Shown here: piece by piece, positions 17,426 through 26,861 of the stretch
How positions within the stretch are numbered: the stretch's first letter is position 1
Layout of the letters: every line of letters begins with the position of its first letter
Source: Anaerolineales bacterium
GTDB lineage: Bacteria; Chloroflexota; Anaerolineae; Anaerolineales; Villigracilaceae
Length of the DNA: 64,000 bases
Direction: 5' to 3'
Assembly (NCBI GenBank): GCA_014860745.1
Contig: JACZJC010000002.1
Coordinates: 1 to 64,000 of the forward strand
Made by a program: the position numbers and the translations under genes
The notes under the pieces: model-generated
The model's input: the letters and a program-made list of their open reading frames with translations, nothing else
Told to the model about the DNA's origin: nothing
Database searches by the model: none

Positions 17426-18298
17426 GTGACTGAATTCCTCAACAATCTCTTCTTTATCTTTCACCGAATCAGCTGGCTGAGCGTTTTTGATATCTTGCTT
17501 GTCACGCTGATTTTCTTTGGCTTGCTTTATTCCCTGCGCGATACCCAGGCCATGGCTTTGCTGCGCGGAATGATCCTGCTGGTCGTGGCGCTCATCCTGC
17601 TGACAAGCCTTGTGGATCTTCCCGCCTTCTCATGGTTCGCACAAAATTCCCTGCCCGCGCTGCTGCTTGCCCTCCCGGTGATATTTGCTCCGGAAATTCG
17701 GCGGACACTGGAACGCCTCGGTCGGGCCGGGACCGTTTGGCCGCTTACCGTTAAATCAGCAGACCTGTTGCTGGAGCAGACCATCCATGCCGTGGTGACT
17801 GCCACAGCCAGATTATCCGCCCGCCAGCATGGAGCGTTGATCATCATGCAAAGGCTGGACAATCTCGACGAGTTCGCTCACACCGGCGTGCAGATGAACG
17901 CACGCGTAACCCCGGAATTGTTGCTGCAAATTTTCTATCCCAACACCCCGCTCCACGATGGTGGCGTCATCGTCGTCAACTCGCAGATCGTGGCGGCGGC
18001 TTGTGTTCTTCCGCTCTCCGCCAGTGGAATCTTAAACCGCACTCCGGAACGTCAAATGGGGTTGAGGCATCGCGCTGCGCTGGGTATATCGGAGACCAGC
18101 GACGCGATCGCAATCGTCGTTTCAGAGGAGACGGGAGCCATTTCCATCGCTCATGCCGGCAGGATGCTGCGCCGCCTCGACCCTGAACGGCTGGAAAATA
18201 TTTTGATCGCATTCTTTCGTCCGAATGGCAGGGAATACAAGCCGAATTTTTTCGAAAAATTATTTCCCGGTTTGTTCCGCAGAAAAGAAGATAAATAA
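17426..18298 (+). CDS. cdaA: Diadenylate cyclase CdaA
   Basis: Membrane-bound enzyme that makes the second messenger c-di-AMP from two ATP, controlling osmolyte/K+ transport and wall homeostasis. Three N-terminal transmembrane helices (to about residue 90) are followed by the DisA_N/DAC domain with the catalytic LHDGGVIVVN around residue 178 and the RHRAALGISE motif around 213. At 290 residues it is typical. The start is GTG. The stop overlaps the ATG of cdaR by one base (TAATG), the conserved cdaA-cdaR coupling. glmM, often third in this operon, is absent here; der follows instead. Confidence 0.95.
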   Translation: MTEFLNNLFFIFHRISWLSVFDILLVTLIFFGLLYSLRDTQAMALLRGMILLVVALILLTSLVDLPAFSWFAQNSLPALLLALPVIFAPEIRRTLERLGRAGTVWPLTVKSADLLLEQTIHAVVTATARLSARQHGALIIMQRLDNLDEFAHTGVQMNARVTPELLLQIFYPNTPLHDGGVIVVNSQIVAAACVLPLSASGILNRTPERQMGLRHRAALGISETSDAIAIVVSEETGAISIAHAGRMLRRLDPERLENILIAFFRPNGREYKPNFFEKLFPGLFRRKEDK

Positions 18299-19551
18299 TG
18301 CTTCGCTGGATCTCTCAAAATTACCGCACCTTTCTCTGGGCGTTCGCTTTGGCCATAGCGGTTTGGATTTCCGCTGTTACCTCCGCCGACCCGGATGAAA
18401 CGCGCTCACTCCAATCCCCTATCCCGGTAGAGATCATTGGCCAATCGCCAAATCTGGTGCTGAGTAGCAATGTTCCCAAGGAGGTGGCGTTAACTTTGCG
18501 CGCACCGCGTTCCGTTTGGGATCTGATCGAATCCGACCCGAAAATCGTCCGTGCAATTTTGGATCTCTCCGGCCTGAGTTCGGGCGAGCATGAAATTGAG
18601 TTGCAAATTCAGGTGAATGCGCGCCCGGTGCAGATCGTATCGGTGGCGCCGAGCAATATTTCATTTTCACTTGAACCGCTCATAAAACAAACCTTCGATC
18701 TGGATTTAACCTTATCCGGGGAAGCCGCCGTCGGGTATCAGATCGGGGAAGCAACCCTCGAGCCGCTGCAAGTTGTAGTATCCGGCGCCCAGTCCCAGGT
18801 CGAGAGGGTGAAGCGCGCGCGGGTTTCGGTCAACATTAACGGCGTCCGCGAAAATTACGATCAATCGCTGACAGTTGAAGTGTTGGACGAGAAAGGGCAA
18901 AAAGTGGAAGGAGTTTCCGTCTCCCCGGAAGCCGTTCACGTTGTCCTGCCGGTCAGCCAGCAGGGTGGGTACCGCGATGTGGCGGTAAAAGTGGTCATTG
19001 TCGGCCGTGTTGCAAGCGGATACCGCCTTACGGATTTATCTGTCTTTCCGCCAGTGGTGACGATCTTTTCCACCGACCCGCAGCTTGTCGGTAATTTGCC
19101 CGGGGTGGTCGAAACCCAACCGCTTGACCTGCAAAACGCGCAGGACGATATCAACACCCGCCTTGCCATAAATCTCCCCATCGGCATTTCCATCATCGGC
19201 GAGCAGACGGTCTTGATTCAGGCCGGGGTTTCGCCGATTGAAAGTAGTGTTACACTGGCAGGGGAAAAAATCGAAATCATCGGGCTGGAAAACGGACTGA
19301 CCGCGCAGATCTCCCCCACCACAGTGGATGTGATCATCTCCGGCCCGCTCTCCCTGTTGGACAGTCTCACCCGGCAGGGCGTGCGTGCCACCGTGGATTT
19401 AACCGGCCTGGCAGCCGGGACATATCAGATCACTCCCAAGGTGGAGATTTTGATCTCGGATGTGATCGTTGAGTCGATCCTGCCGAATACCGTGGAGGTT
19501 ATCATCAGTCCCATACAAACCCCGGCGGTAACACCTTCTCCCACACCGTAA
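18298..19551 (+). CDS. cdaR: YbbR/CdaR domain protein, regulator of CdaA
   Basis: A 417-residue protein with a single N-terminal transmembrane helix (FLWAFALAIAVWISAV) and an extracytoplasmic part made of four YbbR repeats, recognisable by their recurring PxxVxVxGPxSxVxxV pattern (LQVVVSGAQSQVERVK, TTVDVIISGPLSLLDSL). It ends in a Thr/Pro-rich tail. In Firmicutes CdaR binds and modulates CdaA; the one-base overlap with cdaA supports the same role here. The repeats suggest a cell-wall-facing sensor. Confidence 0.9.
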   Translation: MLRWISQNYRTFLWAFALAIAVWISAVTSADPDETRSLQSPIPVEIIGQSPNLVLSSNVPKEVALTLRAPRSVWDLIESDPKIVRAILDLSGLSSGEHEIELQIQVNARPVQIVSVAPSNISFSLEPLIKQTFDLDLTLSGEAAVGYQIGEATLEPLQVVVSGAQSQVERVKRARVSVNINGVRENYDQSLTVEVLDEKGQKVEGVSVSPEAVHVVLPVSQQGGYRDVAVKVVIVGRVASGYRLTDLSVFPPVVTIFSTDPQLVGNLPGVVETQPLDLQNAQDDINTRLAINLPIGISIIGEQTVLIQAGVSPIESSVTLAGEKIEIIGLENGLTAQISPTTVDVIISGPLSLLDSLTRQGVRATVDLTGLAAGTYQITPKVEILISDVIVESILPNTVEVIISPIQTPAVTPSPTP

Positions 19552-19577
19552 CCAAGAAGTCGGATTAATTTATCACC

Positions 19578-20942
19578 ATGAAACCAGTTGTAGCATTAGT
19601 AGGCAGGCCGAACGTCGGCAAATCCACCCTGTTCAACCGCCTGGCCGGCGAGCGGCTTGCCATTGTGGATGAAACCCCCGGCACCACGCGTGACCGTTTA
19701 TTTGGCGAAGCGGAATGGAATGGCCGCACCTTCAGCATTGTTGATACGGGCGGTATCGATCCAACCCATGGCGGCAAGACTCCACTCTCTGTTGGTTCGG
19801 TTGACTTTATTCAGGATATCCGACGGCAAGCCCAGGTTGCCATTCAGGAGGCCGATGCGGTCCTTTTTGTCAATGACGGTGATATAGGTGTCACCGAGCC
19901 GGACCGAGAAGTGGCCGATATCCTGCGCCGGTCTCAAAAAAAATTACCCGACGGCACATTCTGGCCGCCAATCTTCCTGGTGGTGAACAAGTGTGAAAAC
20001 AGGGACAGGCGTGAGCAGGCCGCGGAATTCTATGAGCTTGGCCTGGGCGAACCCTTTGCCATCTCTGCGATCCACGGGACAAGCACCGGCGATCTGCTCG
20101 ATGCGCTCGTGGCATCCTTCCCCGAACAAATCGAGGAAGAGGCAGACGACAGCATTAAGATCGCGCTGGTTGGAAAACCAAATGCAGGCAAATCAAGCCT
20201 GTTGAATAAATTGGTCGGTGAGGAACGGGTAATCGTCAGCCCAATTGCAGGAACGACCCGCGACTCGATTGACTCAAAGATCGAATATGAAGGCCTGCAG
20301 ATCACCCTGATCGACACAGCCGGCATCCGTCGGCGCGGAAAGATCGAGCATGGCGTGGAACAATACAGCGTGCTGCGTTCCTTCAAATCCATCGAGCGCG
20401 CGGATGTGGCCCTGTTAATGATCGATGCAACCACGGGCATCACCTCCCAGGATGCTCACATTGCCGGCTTCATCCTCGATGAATGGAAATCCTGCGTGGT
20501 GTTGGTGAATAAATGGGATGCCATCGAAAAAGACGGCGAAACGATGGAGGCTTTTACCGCAAGGATTCGCAATGATCTAAACTTTATGGATTATGTGCCG
20601 ATTCTATACATCTCTGCCAAAACCGGCCAACGCGTGGATCAGGTGCTGCCGATGGCCCTGCGAGTTCAGGAGGAACGTCTTGCGCGCCTGACGACCTCCA
20701 CCATCAACCAGATCATTCACAAGGCACAAGATGCGCATCCGCACCCAACCCATGCGGGGCGCGCGCTCAAGATGTTTTACGGCACCCAGGTCCGCAGCGA
20801 TCCGCCGACCTTTATGATCTACGTCAACGAGCCAACGTTAATGCACTTTACGTATTTACGTTATCTTGAGAATCAGATCCGCGCCGAGTACGGTTTTTTA
20901 GGGACGCCAATTAGAATTGTTACAAAAGGACGCAGGGAATAA
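19578..20942 (+). CDS. der: Ribosome biogenesis GTPase Der (EngA)
   Basis: Double Era-like GTPase required for 50S ribosome assembly. Two complete G domains are visible. The first has GRPNVGKS, DTGGID and NKCENR. The second has GKPNAGKS, DTAGIRRRG, NKWD and ISAKTG. A C-terminal KH-like domain follows (MIYVNEPTLMHFTYLRYLENQ). The 454 residues match the family. A strong intrinsic terminator follows. Confidence 0.97.
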   Translation: MKPVVALVGRPNVGKSTLFNRLAGERLAIVDETPGTTRDRLFGEAEWNGRTFSIVDTGGIDPTHGGKTPLSVGSVDFIQDIRRQAQVAIQEADAVLFVNDGDIGVTEPDREVADILRRSQKKLPDGTFWPPIFLVVNKCENRDRREQAAEFYELGLGEPFAISAIHGTSTGDLLDALVASFPEQIEEEADDSIKIALVGKPNAGKSSLLNKLVGEERVIVSPIAGTTRDSIDSKIEYEGLQITLIDTAGIRRRGKIEHGVEQYSVLRSFKSIERADVALLMIDATTGITSQDAHIAGFILDEWKSCVVLVNKWDAIEKDGETMEAFTARIRNDLNFMDYVPILYISAKTGQRVDQVLPMALRVQEERLARLTTSTINQIIHKAQDAHPHPTHAGRALKMFYGTQVRSDPPTFMIYVNEPTLMHFTYLRYLENQIRAEYGFLGTPIRIVTKGRRE

Positions 20943-20954
20943 TCACCTACTCCA

Positions 20955-20985
20955 GACCCTAAAGGTTTTAAAAACTTTTAGGGTC
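20955..20985 (+). terminator. Intrinsic terminator after der
   Basis: Stem GACCCTAAA / TTTAGGGTC with a further inner GTTT/AAAC pairing, followed by TTATAAAA. It closes the cdaA-cdaR-der transcript. Confidence 0.85.
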
Positions 20986-21004
20986 TTATAAAAAGGCACT
21001 ACGA

Positions 21005-21388
21005 ATGAACAAAAAATCCATTCTTCACCTCGGCGATATCATCGCCTTCGCTGTCCTCACCCTCATTGGTTTCGCCACTCATGGCGAAACCGCCTTATCC
21101 TTCATTCCACGCATGACAATCACCTTTCTGCCGCTTTTGTTGGGCTGGTTTCTCCTCGCACCCTGGCTGGGATTATTCGATGAACAGGTCATCGCAGACC
21201 CAAAGAATCTCTGGCGCATCGTCCTTGCCATGATCTTCATTGCGCCGCTGGCGGCCACATTACGAGGCGCATGGCTGGGCGATTCCGTAATTCCGCTTTT
21301 TGCGCTCATCCTGGGCGGGAGCAGTGCGCTCGGCATAATGGTCTGGAGATGGGTTTATATTTTTATTGCAAGGCTTGCTGCAAAATAA
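21005..21388 (+). CDS. DUF3054 family membrane protein
   Basis: A 127-residue integral membrane protein with four hydrophobic helices. The start GDIIAFAVLTLIGFATHG and the FLLGWF/LAPWLGLFD block fit the DUF3054 pattern, as does the conserved Arg-containing AATLRGAWLG. Function unknown. It sits alone between der and the ECF sigma gene. Confidence 0.8.
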   Translation: MNKKSILHLGDIIAFAVLTLIGFATHGETALSFIPRMTITFLPLLLGWFLLAPWLGLFDEQVIADPKNLWRIVLAMIFIAPLAATLRGAWLGDSVIPLFALILGGSSALGIMVWRWVYIFIARLAAK

Positions 21389-21421
21389 CATCCCCATCAT
21401 TTCGCGGGTAAAATAGAAACC

Positions 21422-22030
21422 ATGGACGAAACCGCACTCATTCATTCCGCACAAAACGGCGATCTTGACGCGTTCAACACCCTGATCTTGCATTATCAGG
21501 ATGCTGTATTCAACACAGCGGTGCGCATCCTCGGCGATGAAGATATGGCACAGGACGCAGCCCAGGAAGCATTCATCTCCGCCTTCCGCAGTATCACATC
21601 CTTCCGCGGCGGTTCCTTCAAAGCCTGGATCATGCGAACTGTCACCAATGCCTGCTACGATGAACTGCGGCGCCAGAAGCGGCGTCCCACCACCCCGCTC
21701 GAACCGGAAACCAGTGACGGCGAAGAAATGGATTCACCCAAGTGGCTGGCAGATCCCAATATGACCCCTGCCCAACAATCGGAAGCCGATGAACTGGAAC
21801 ATGCCATCCAACATTGTCTTGATGAACTCCCCACCGACTTCCGCACGGTGGTAGTGCTGGCCGATATTCAAGGCATGGATTACACAGAAGTCGCCGCGGC
21901 ATCGCAGGTCCCGCTTGGCACCATCAAGAGCCGCCTTGCGCGCGCGCGCCTGCGCCTGCGTGAATGCCTGCGCGGCTTCGAGGAACTTTTACCTTCATCA
22001 TTCCGTCTTGAAGGGGAAAGAACCTTATGA
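21422..22030 (+). CDS. ECF RNA polymerase sigma factor
   Basis: A 202-residue extracytoplasmic-function sigma factor. Region 2 includes LILHYQDAVFNTAVRILGDEDMAQDAAQEAF, which I quote only by ends: it binds core and the -10 element. FRGGSFKAWIMRTVTNACYD follows it. Region 4 carries the helix-turn-helix MDYTEVAAASQVPLGTIKSR. The linker between them is acidic. The stop overlaps the ATG of the next gene by four bases (ATGA), typical for a sigma/anti-sigma pair. Its regulon and signal are not visible. Confidence 0.92.
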   Translation: MDETALIHSAQNGDLDAFNTLILHYQDAVFNTAVRILGDEDMAQDAAQEAFISAFRSITSFRGGSFKAWIMRTVTNACYDELRRQKRRPTTPLEPETSDGEEMDSPKWLADPNMTPAQQSEADELEHAIQHCLDELPTDFRTVVVLADIQGMDYTEVAAASQVPLGTIKSRLARARLRLRECLRGFEELLPSSFRLEGERTL

Positions 22031-22728
22031 AAAATTTTCGTGAGATCGAACTCCTCTCTGTATATCTGGACGGACAACTCAATGAATCCGAATCAAAGCG
22101 ATTGGAAACCCGCCTCGCATCGGACCTTGAGCTTGCTTCCGTTTTAAATGATCTTCGTCTCACCCGCGGCATTCTCCGCAAATTACCCGCCCGCAAAGCT
22201 CCGCGTAATTTCACACTCACCCGCAAAATGGCCGGACTCAAACCGCCATTACCGCGCTCGTATTCATTCTTTAGATTTTCGACAGCTGTTGCGACCATTC
22301 TGCTCATGTTTACTTTCGCAGCGAATTCAGTGGCGCGATTAAGTTTTGGATTTGGTGCAGCAGCCCCTGCTGCCGGGCCGGCTTTTGGAATGGGTGGTGG
22401 AGGCTGTGATGAGCCTTGCGGGGAAGCCTTGCAGGCTGCCGCAACCGAGGCCCCAGCCGCAACGGAAGCGCCTGCAATCGAAGCTCCACCTGCTGATATG
22501 CTGCCTGCTCCAACTACAGACGGAACCCTCCGCGAATCAGAACCATCCCCGGATGCGGTGCAGACACCCAAAGAACCGGCAGTTGAATCAGAATTACAGA
22601 ATCAGGCTCCCGTTGAAAAGGAAGCGGTAATCCCTGTCATGTGGCAGGTTATATTGCTGGTCGTGATTGGATCGAGCGGACTGACGATGTGGCTCATCCA
22701 ACGATCTGCTTCGCGAAAATGGCAATAG
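22027..22728 (+). CDS. Putative anti-sigma factor, membrane-bound
   Basis: A 233-residue protein coupled to the ECF sigma gene by an ATGA overlap. The N-terminal 70 residues (ELLSVYLDGQLNESESKRLE) have the helical layout of an anti-sigma (ASD/zf-HC2-like) domain but lack the His-x3-Cys-x2-Cys zinc site. There is a central transmembrane helix (STAVATILLMFTFAANSV), a Gly/Ala and TEAPAATEAP-rich extracellular linker of about 110 residues, and a second transmembrane helix near the C-terminus (MWQVILLVVIGSSGLTMWLI). The linker between two helices would form an extracytoplasmic loop. The role is inferred from position and the N-terminal pattern. Confidence 0.78.
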   Translation: MKNFREIELLSVYLDGQLNESESKRLETRLASDLELASVLNDLRLTRGILRKLPARKAPRNFTLTRKMAGLKPPLPRSYSFFRFSTAVATILLMFTFAANSVARLSFGFGAAAPAAGPAFGMGGGGCDEPCGEALQAAATEAPAATEAPAIEAPPADMLPAPTTDGTLRESEPSPDAVQTPKEPAVESELQNQAPVEKEAVIPVMWQVILLVVIGSSGLTMWLIQRSASRKWQ

Positions 22729-22735
22729 TTTTCCA

Positions 22736-23224
22736 ATGTCCAGGCCTGGGTTTATAAAATTCTGTCCGCGCTGCGGGGCACAGGTTATGGAAGCGGAAAA
22801 GTTTGGCAAACTGCGCCCGGTCTGCCCTCAATGCGGCTGGATTTACTTTCAAGACCCGAAAGTTGCGGCGGCTGTCCTCATCGAAGAGGATGGCCGCGTT
22901 TTGCTTGTACGGCGCGCCCACGAGCCTTACCGCGGGTTATGGACCTTGCCTGCGGGATTCATCAACGGCGGGGAAAATCCTGCCGAGGCGGCCGAACGTG
23001 AATGTCTGGAAGAAACAGGTTTGAGTGTGCGCGTGAAGCGGGTGTTGGATATCATCTCCGGACGCGAGCATGAGCGCGGCGCGGATTTCATTATCATTTA
23101 TCTTGCAGAGATCATCAGCGGCGAGCTGACCCCTGCCGACGATGCGGATGCCGTCGAATGGTTTTCGCGGGTTGACCTACCGCCGCTGGCTTTCAAAGCG
23201 ACGCAACAGATTTTGTCGAAATAA
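22736..23224 (+). CDS. NUDIX hydrolase with N-terminal zinc ribbon
   Basis: A 162-residue hydrolase of nucleotide-diphosphate-type substrates. The N-terminal zinc ribbon CPRCG...CPQCG (about residues 10-34) is joined to a Nudix fold. The Nudix box is complete: GFINGGENPAEAAERECLEE with TGL following (G-x5-E-x7-RE-x2-EE-x-G). The zinc ribbon plus Nudix layout is shared with NADH pyrophosphatase NudC, but the protein is shorter and lacks NudC's SQPWPFPxS motif, so the substrate is uncertain. A perfect terminator follows at once. Confidence 0.88.
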   Translation: MSRPGFIKFCPRCGAQVMEAEKFGKLRPVCPQCGWIYFQDPKVAAAVLIEEDGRVLLVRRAHEPYRGLWTLPAGFINGGENPAEAAERECLEETGLSVRVKRVLDIISGREHERGADFIIIYLAEIISGELTPADDADAVEWFSRVDLPPLAFKATQQILSK

Positions 23225-23254
23225 ACGGACTTCGGAATTTTCCGAAGTCCGTTT
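23223..23254. terminator. Strong terminator after the NUDIX gene, probably bidirectional
   Basis: A perfect 14-bp stem AAACGGACTTCGGA / TCCGAAGTCCGTTT with a 4-base loop. T-rich sequence follows on the plus strand (GTTTATTATTT), and the A-rich 5' side gives U residues on the minus strand too. Confidence 0.88.
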
Positions 23255-23328
23255 ATTATTTAACTAACCTTACCTGAGTTTTCTTCGCGACCCGCCCAGC
23301 GAAAGCAAAATACCTTGGAGTCTAGAAT

Positions 23329-25461
23329 CTATCGCTGGTAGGTGATGAACTCGTAACTTTCCTGAATGTTGTTATCGAAGTCAACCGCGTAGAAACCAAT
23401 GGCATATTCGCCGTCCACTGGATAGCGCGACTCGAACCAGAATCCCTTTTCGCCGTATGTGAATATATCACCGCTGAGAGAATAATCGAAATAGGTTTCG
23501 TCGTTCTCGTTGAAGTAATAGGATTGTACGTAATCCTGGAATGTGTCGCCAATTTGCGGGGTGATCGCAACGGCTGTGGCGACTCCGTCGCCATCCGGGT
23601 CCGGCAGGGCGTAAACATTCAAAAGGTCTCCATCGGGGTTGAATACCAATTTCGCATCGACCGGGATGGAGCTATTGATGGGAGTGTATTGCCCGTAAAG
23701 GGAATAGGTCGTCACGCCGTCTGCATTGTAATATTCATCGGGCTCGAACAATGCAAAGGCTTCCTTTTCGCCGTCCATAAGAACGTAGAGACTCGGGACC
23801 CATTCATATTCGACCTGAATGGGGCTGGGGCCGTAATCCGGCGAGTTGACACCTCCGATGGTGGTCATCTCCGGGGCAATGTGAAAGGAAATATCACCCA
23901 CCCAGTAGGCATCTGCATCCGGGTTGTAGAAATACAGGATGAAGTAAATATAGGAGACATTGCCAGTCACTGTTGTGGACAATGTGAGCGACTCATCGCC
24001 TGTGAGCAAATTATCCGAAAGTTGGATGGGGGCAACGGTAAGTTCCGATGCGCCCGGTCCGATGACGGTGCCGGCGCGGTTGGGTTCAAAGGCCTGTCCC
24101 TCCTGCGGGACAAATGCCTGGCCGGTGTAATGGAAGGCGAGGAATTCATCCCATGAGGATTTTTCCAAAAAGGCGGCCGCATCGATGCCGTAGCGAAGGG
24201 GGGCATCGTCGCTGAATTCGGTAAAAATGTAAATATCCGAAATGGGGAAATGGAATGAGATACCATAGGACCCGGCCATCCCCGGACCGTGTTTTTCAGC
24301 GACGATGGCGTTCCCGGCGGCAGTGCGCAATTGTTCATTCGCCTGCACAATCGCGGGATCATTCGTGGTTGCCATGATCTCTGCAAAGTTGACCAGATCG
24401 ATGTATGGAGATGGCAGGCGTTCATCGAACACCGAGTAATAGGCGCGCGTGTACTGCCGTCCCTGTGCCACCCACTGCTGATCCACCGCCGCCAGCGTGG
24501 AGATAAACTGGTTGAAGGCGCTGATAAGTTCCGGGACCCGGGCGCTGTCGATGGCGCTCAAGGTGGTATCCGCCTCGATCTCAGCGATCTCAGAGGATGA
24601 CCTTGTCAAAGTGAGCGCAACGTCCTCCACGATGTAAGTCGATACGATATATTGGGATACTTCCCGGCCGCTCACAGTTGGATTCTGAGCAAGCCGCTGC
24701 AGCCAGGCGGTATAAGACCAGCCCATAGCCGGGACCACCTCTTCTGAAGCGATCATATAATTTGAATAAGGGTAGAGCGAACCATAGACTTCCATCATGC
24801 CCATCAAACAGGCATCGAACCCGATGATCTCGAATTTCTGCCCGCCCATGGATTGCTGCACCTGTGCAATAGAATTCGTAATCTCAGGCAGGGAAAGCCT
24901 GTTATTTGAACCCAAGTCCGAGAAGCCCTCAGCCCAGCCCGCGCCGTGATCAGACATGATCAGAATATACTTTTTGGCGGGATATTTTTGAATGGACCAG
25001 GTCACAAAATCGACCAGGGTCCGCGGGTCGCCCATGTCCGCTTCGCCTACATATTCGACCACCGGGGATGTGATGGTGCTGACATCTTCGTCCCGGGCGA
25101 TCAGATAACGGCGGGTATCCACCCAGTCACCGTCGCCGTTGAATCCCCCCTCGGCGCGATCCAACTGTACGACGATATTCATCTGCGGGGTGGAGCCGAC
25201 CAGCTCCATCTCGTTGACATCAAACCACACATCGCCTTCCAGGATTTCATCATCCGCATCTGCGTAGACGATGACGGTCCACTCCGGCAGGTTGGATGTA
25301 TCCGCAGGGACGATGACATCAGGCGGGTTGTTCGTTTGGGGCGTGACCCCTAAAAGTGTATCCCCGTAATAATAAAGACCAATGGCGCCGCAACATACAC
25401 ATGCAAGGCATATGACGACTGCTGCAACAATTGCCGGGATCCCGAATTTCGAATTACTCAT
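23329..25461 (-). CDS. Clostripain-family (C11) cysteine peptidase, membrane-anchored
   Basis: A 710-residue protein. An N-terminal hydrophobic anchor (PAIVAAVVICLACVCCGAIG) holds an extracytoplasmic C11 peptidase domain. The catalytic His lies in YILIMSDHGAGWAEGF and the catalytic Cys in IGFDACLMGMMEVYG, the classical clostripain dyad. The approximately 250 residues after the peptidase are beta-rich and may form an adhesion or processing domain. The ATG at 25461 has GGAGG five bases upstream; an in-frame TTG four codons earlier overlaps that ribosome-binding site and is rejected. Clostripain relatives cleave after Arg or Lys; the target is unknown. Confidence 0.9.
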   Translation of the reverse strand: MSNSKFGIPAIVAAVVICLACVCCGAIGLYYYGDTLLGVTPQTNNPPDVIVPADTSNLPEWTVIVYADADDEILEGDVWFDVNEMELVGSTPQMNIVVQLDRAEGGFNGDGDWVDTRRYLIARDEDVSTITSPVVEYVGEADMGDPRTLVDFVTWSIQKYPAKKYILIMSDHGAGWAEGFSDLGSNNRLSLPEITNSIAQVQQSMGGQKFEIIGFDACLMGMMEVYGSLYPYSNYMIASEEVVPAMGWSYTAWLQRLAQNPTVSGREVSQYIVSTYIVEDVALTLTRSSSEIAEIEADTTLSAIDSARVPELISAFNQFISTLAAVDQQWVAQGRQYTRAYYSVFDERLPSPYIDLVNFAEIMATTNDPAIVQANEQLRTAAGNAIVAEKHGPGMAGSYGISFHFPISDIYIFTEFSDDAPLRYGIDAAAFLEKSSWDEFLAFHYTGQAFVPQEGQAFEPNRAGTVIGPGASELTVAPIQLSDNLLTGDESLTLSTTVTGNVSYIYFILYFYNPDADAYWVGDISFHIAPEMTTIGGVNSPDYGPSPIQVEYEWVPSLYVLMDGEKEAFALFEPDEYYNADGVTTYSLYGQYTPINSSIPVDAKLVFNPDGDLLNVYALPDPDGDGVATAVAITPQIGDTFQDYVQSYYFNENDETYFDYSLSGDIFTYGEKGFWFESRYPVDGEYAIGFYAVDFDNNIQESYEFITYQR

Positions 25462-25600
25462 TGTTACCTCCAAGAATATGTAGGATGGTCATTTCAACGA
25501 ATACGATTTTCCAATGCTTCGGTTTCCCGTCTGCAATGGGAAATACGGTTTAATTTTATGATATATCCCCAAAAATACAATCACCCAATTGTTTCAGGGA

Positions 25601-26362
25601 TCAATCCAAAACAAGCTCAACTGGACAGTGATCTGAGCCCATCACATTCTCGTGGATGATCACATCCTTCACTCTGGGGACAAGAGCCTCGGAAACCAGG
25701 AAATAATCCAAACGCCAGCCGATGCCGTGGGCGCGCGCATTCAAGCGGTAGGTCCACCATGTGTATTGGACTTTGTCCGGGTAAAGATGTCGGTAGACAT
25801 CCACAAAGCCACTATCGAGAAATTTTTGCACCCACTCGCGTTCCTCAGGCAAAAAGCCGGAGGTCTTTTCGTTCGCCTTCGGATTTTTCAAATCAATCGG
25901 CATATGGGCGGTGTTGAAATCGCCGGTGATAATGATGCCTTCCCCTTTTTGATGAAGCATATTGCACAATTCAAGTAGATGAGCATAGAACTCAAGCTTA
26001 TATTCCACGCGCTCCTGTCCGCGCTGCCCATTCGGGAAGTAAATATTGAAGAGTCGCAGATCAGCCCAAACGGTCTGAATGACGCGTCCCTCCCCGTCGA
26101 ATTGCGGCGCATCCATACCCATCGTTATTTCGTCAGGTTGATCCTTGTAGAAAGTCGTCACTCCGCTGTAGCCGGGGCGCTGCGCCGCATTCCAAACGAA
26201 GGGAAGTTTCAACATGCCGACCTGGTCTTCGTTCAACTGCTGCGGCCACGCCTTCACTTCCTGCAAACACAGGGCATGCGGGTTTTGCTCGAACGCCCAA
26301 TCCAACGCGTTCCTGCCAAGCGCGGCACGGATTCCATTTACGTTCCATGTGATGATTTTCAT
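25601..26362 (-). CDS. xth: Exodeoxyribonuclease III (AP endonuclease)
   Basis: DNA repair enzyme that cuts abasic sites and degrades 3' ends. The exonuclease-endonuclease-phosphatase motifs are all present: WNVNGIRA, CLQEVKAWP (catalytic Glu), YSGVTTFYK, GDFNTAHM (catalytic Asp/Asn), GWRLDYFLVS and SDHCPVEL (catalytic His). The ATG at 26362 gives 253 residues and starts with MKIITWN, as in the family. It is divergently arranged with the CheY-like gene. Confidence 0.94.
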   Translation of the reverse strand: MKIITWNVNGIRAALGRNALDWAFEQNPHALCLQEVKAWPQQLNEDQVGMLKLPFVWNAAQRPGYSGVTTFYKDQPDEITMGMDAPQFDGEGRVIQTVWADLRLFNIYFPNGQRGQERVEYKLEFYAHLLELCNMLHQKGEGIIITGDFNTAHMPIDLKNPKANEKTSGFLPEEREWVQKFLDSGFVDVYRHLYPDKVQYTWWTYRLNARAHGIGWRLDYFLVSEALVPRVKDVIIHENVMGSDHCPVELVLD

Positions 26363-26415
26363 CGGCAAGGCCTGTTTTTGTTTTATGGTAAACTAGATTT
26401 GAAGACAGGAGAACC

Positions 26416-26808
26416 ATGGATAATACAACTGTCAAAACGATCCTTTGCATCGAAGATGAACCAGAGATGATCGATTTGATCCGGCTCATTCTTGGCCGCC
26501 GCGGGTTCGATGTGCAAGGAGCGGCGGGCGGAATCGAGGGCATTAAGATGGTCCGCGAGATTCATCCGGATCTCGTTTTACTCGATTTGATGATGCCCGA
26601 TATGGATGGCTGGGAAGTATACCAACAAATGAAGGCCGATACAGCCACCCGCGACATCCCTGTCATCGTCGTCACGGCAAAGGCACAGAACATCGATAAA
26701 GTGCTTGGCCTGCACATTGCAAAAGTGGATGACTACATCGCCAAGCCTTTCGGTCCGCAGGAATTAATGGACAGTGTGGAAAAAGTATTCAGCCAGAAAT
26801 CATCCTGA
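26416..26808 (+). CDS. CheY-like single-domain response regulator
   Basis: A 130-residue stand-alone receiver. Acidic residues in CIEDEPE, phosphoacceptor Asp in LLDLMMPDMDG, Thr in VVTAKA and Lys in YIAKPF are all in place, so it is probably phosphorylatable. AGGAG is just upstream of the ATG. No output domain and no histidine kinase nearby; it may feed a phosphorelay or bind a partner. Confidence 0.92.
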   Translation: MDNTTVKTILCIEDEPEMIDLIRLILGRRGFDVQGAAGGIEGIKMVREIHPDLVLLDLMMPDMDGWEVYQQMKADTATRDIPVIVVTAKAQNIDKVLGLHIAKVDDYIAKPFGPQELMDSVEKVFSQKSS

Positions 26809-26861
26809 AATTATCCCTACACTTCCGGGCGGCGCAGCAGCCACCCGATTTCATACTAATC

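Noticed and set aside
26818-26861. Possible separate gene between the CheY-like and DUF192 genes
   Set aside because: Only 44 bp without a frame.
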